Under the pieces are notes generated by a model that saw only the letters and a program-made list of their open reading frames with translations, did no database searches and was not told the DNA's origin. Made by a program: the position numbers and the translations under genes. From Lachnospiraceae bacterium UBA1766 (lineage in GTDB: Bacteria; Bacillota; Clostridia; Lachnospirales; Lachnospiraceae): a stretch of DNA of 64,000 nt. The stretch covers positions 1 to 64,000 of the forward strand of contig DCGY01000008.1 of assembly GCA_002314715.1 (NCBI GenBank). Reading direction: 5' to 3'. The first letter of the stretch is position 1. Every line of letters begins with the position of its first letter. Positions 62,590-64,000 of the stretch are shown here, one piece after another.

Positions 62590-64000
62590 ATGGATATCTC
62601 TTATTTACAAAAGGACGATAAACCGGGTGAGGAGTGTGGCGTCTTCGGTGCTTATAATTTTGACGGAGAGGATGTTTCGTCCACCATTTACTACGGATTG
62701 CTGGCATTACAACACAGAGGACAGGAAAGCTGCGGTATTGCGGTCAGTGATACCAAGGGACCCAAGGGAAAGGTATCTTCTTACAAGGATATGGGTTTGG
62801 TAAACGAGGTGTTTGAGGCACATACCTTGGATGGCTTGAAGGGAGATATCGGTGTAGGTCATGTTCGTTATTCTACGGCCGGAAGCTCTGTTCGTGAAAA
62901 TGCGCAACCCCTGGTTTTGAATTATGTGAAGGGTACGCTGGGACTTGCGCATAACGGAAACCTGATTAATGCATTGGAACTTCGGGAGAAACTGGCATAC
63001 ACCGGTGCGATTTTCCAGACCACCATTGATTCTGAGGTCATTGCATATTGCATTGCCAGAGAACGTTTGAATTCCAAATCGGTAGAGGAAGCGGTAGGCC
63101 GTGCCATGAAGCAGATTCTGGGTGCCTATTCGCTGGTCATTATGTCGCCTCGAAAGTTAATCGGTGCCAGAGATCCCTACGGTTTCCGACCTTTGTGTAT
63201 CGGTAAGCGGGACAATACCTATATTTTGGCCAGTGAGAGCTGTGCGCTGGATACTATCGGCGCAGAGTTTGTAAGAGATGTGCTTCCGGGAGAAATTGTT
63301 ACCATTTCACCGGAATACGGCATTTTGTCCGATACCAGCAACTGCCTGCCGGAGGATAAGGTAGGACGTTGTGTGTTTGAATACATTTATTTTGCCAGAC
63401 CGGACAGCATTATCGATGGTGTGAGTGTATATCATTCCAGAATTATGGCCGGAAAATATTTGGCAATGGACGATCCGGTAGACGCGGATCTGGTGGTGGG
63501 TGTGCCGGAGTCCGGTAACTGCGCAGCTATGGGTTACTCCATGCAATCCGGAATTCCTTATGGCATCGCTTTTATGAAAAATGCGTATGTGGGAAGAACC
63601 TTTATTAAACCCAAACAAAAGAATCGTGAGAGCAGCGTTCAGGTGAAACTAAATCCGATTCGGGAAGCGGTGGAAGGAAAACGAATCATCATGATTGATG
63701 ACTCCATTGTACGTGGCACCACCTCCGATCGAATTGTCCGTATGCTTCGGGAAGCCGGAGCAAAAGAGGTACATATGCGTGTCAGCTCCCCGCCATTCTT
63801 GTGGCCCTGCTATTTTGGAACCGATGTACCGGCCAGAGATCAGTTGATAGCTTATAATCGTTCCGTAGAGGAAATTCGCCGGATTATCGGCAGCGATTCC
63901 CTAGGCTATCTTCGTCAGGAAAGACTTTCGCAGATTGTGAACCGGAAAGGTATTTGTACCGGATGCTTTACCGGAAAATATCCTTTGGACCCGCCCAAAG
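62590..64000 (+). CDS. purF: Amidophosphoribosyltransferase, 5' part
   Basis: First committed purine enzyme; uses glutamine and PRPP. Frame is open from ATG 62590 (AGGAGG site) to the window end, 470 codons. A short propeptide precedes the catalytic Cys in EECGVFGAYN (about residue 16). HRGQESCGIAVS and GHVRYSTAGSS mark the glutaminase half, IIMIDDSIVRGTTSDR the PRPP site. Cysteines in GRCVFEY, PCYFGTD and ICTGC match the iron-sulfur cluster type of Bacillus. Only the extreme C-terminus is missing. Confidence 0.95.
   Translation, partial: MDISYLQKDDKPGEECGVFGAYNFDGEDVSSTIYYGLLALQHRGQESCGIAVSDTKGPKGKVSSYKDMGLVNEVFEAHTLDGLKGDIGVGHVRYSTAGSSVRENAQPLVLNYVKGTLGLAHNGNLINALELREKLAYTGAIFQTTIDSEVIAYCIARERLNSKSVEEAVGRAMKQILGAYSLVIMSPRKLIGARDPYGFRPLCIGKRDNTYILASESCALDTIGAEFVRDVLPGEIVTISPEYGILSDTSNCLPEDKVGRCVFEYIYFARPDSIIDGVSVYHSRIMAGKYLAMDDPVDADLVVGVPESGNCAAMGYSMQSGIPYGIAFMKNAYVGRTFIKPKQKNRESSVQVKLNPIREAVEGKRIIMIDDSIVRGTTSDRIVRMLREAGAKEVHMRVSSPPFLWPCYFGTDVPARDQLIAYNRSVEEIRRIIGSDSLGYLRQERLSQIVNRKGICTGCFTGKYPLDPPK

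Overview
The window reads as a chromosomal segment of a low-to-mid GC anaerobic Firmicute of the Lachnospiraceae type (Clostridia). The basis is the set of family-typical genes: a short arginine cluster with ArgJ, a SleC/SpoIID-like cortex-lytic enzyme, a DUF5717/DUF5716-type gene cluster, the Clostridia form of ThyX, and a CIRCE-controlled htpG. Strong AGGAGG-like ribosome sites and TTGACA/TATAAT promoters fit the same group. No prophage, plasmid gene, transposase or cas gene was seen. The family-level placement is inference from gene content and was not tested.

Layout. 1-6.1 kb: arginine operon (argC 3' part, GNAT acetyltransferase, argJ, argB, argD) with a solute-binding-like gene overlapping the end of argD. 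6.1-13.7 kb: small membrane transporter, ComEA-like lipoprotein, two-component system with a GerMN lipoprotein, ComEC, and convergent holA. 13.8-18.6 kb: two small proteins, an SfsA-MutY fusion, a glycosyltransferase and a PAP2 phosphatase. 18.7-23.4 kb: glyA, then an ACT regulator, hom and lysC. 23.4-27.1 kb: small membrane protein, membrane-bound XRE regulator, NagZ-like GH3 protein, HIT protein, a 108-bp tandem repeat derived from a tRNA end, and tRNA-Gly(GCC). 27.3-37.2 kb: beta-CASP nuclease, thyX, dihydrofolate reductase, then a seven-gene module (FkbH-like, split transketolase, MaoC, acyl carrier protein, MBOAT, SGNH-like). 37.2-41.8 kb: ilvE, a parvulin lipoprotein and htpG. 41.8-42.85 kb: a gene-free kilobase holding a phased array of inverted-repeat units and a probable structured RNA with a consensus promoter. 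42.85-50.4 kb: a MutS2-like protein without Smr domain, an SPFH/Arc-type pair, uxuA-uxuB, and a SleC-like enzyme. 50.6-59.2 kb: an ABC exporter pair followed by four genes of unknown function, including a degenerate Hsp70/actin-fold protein and a 1195-residue partner. 59.3-64 kb: polar amino acid ABC transporter, purC and the start of purF.

Most promising for new biology: (1) the seven-unit array at 41896-42312, in which inverted hexamers sit exactly 29 bp apart in every unit and the units repeat near whole helical turns; (2) the branched RNA candidate just downstream; (3) the four-gene Hsp70-like cluster at 52229-59179; (4) the FkbH/transketolase/ACP/MBOAT module, which looks like a surface acylation pathway using a small hydroxylated acyl group; (5) the SfsA-MutY fusion. 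Starts and promoters were chosen by eye; no alignment, fold or database search was run.
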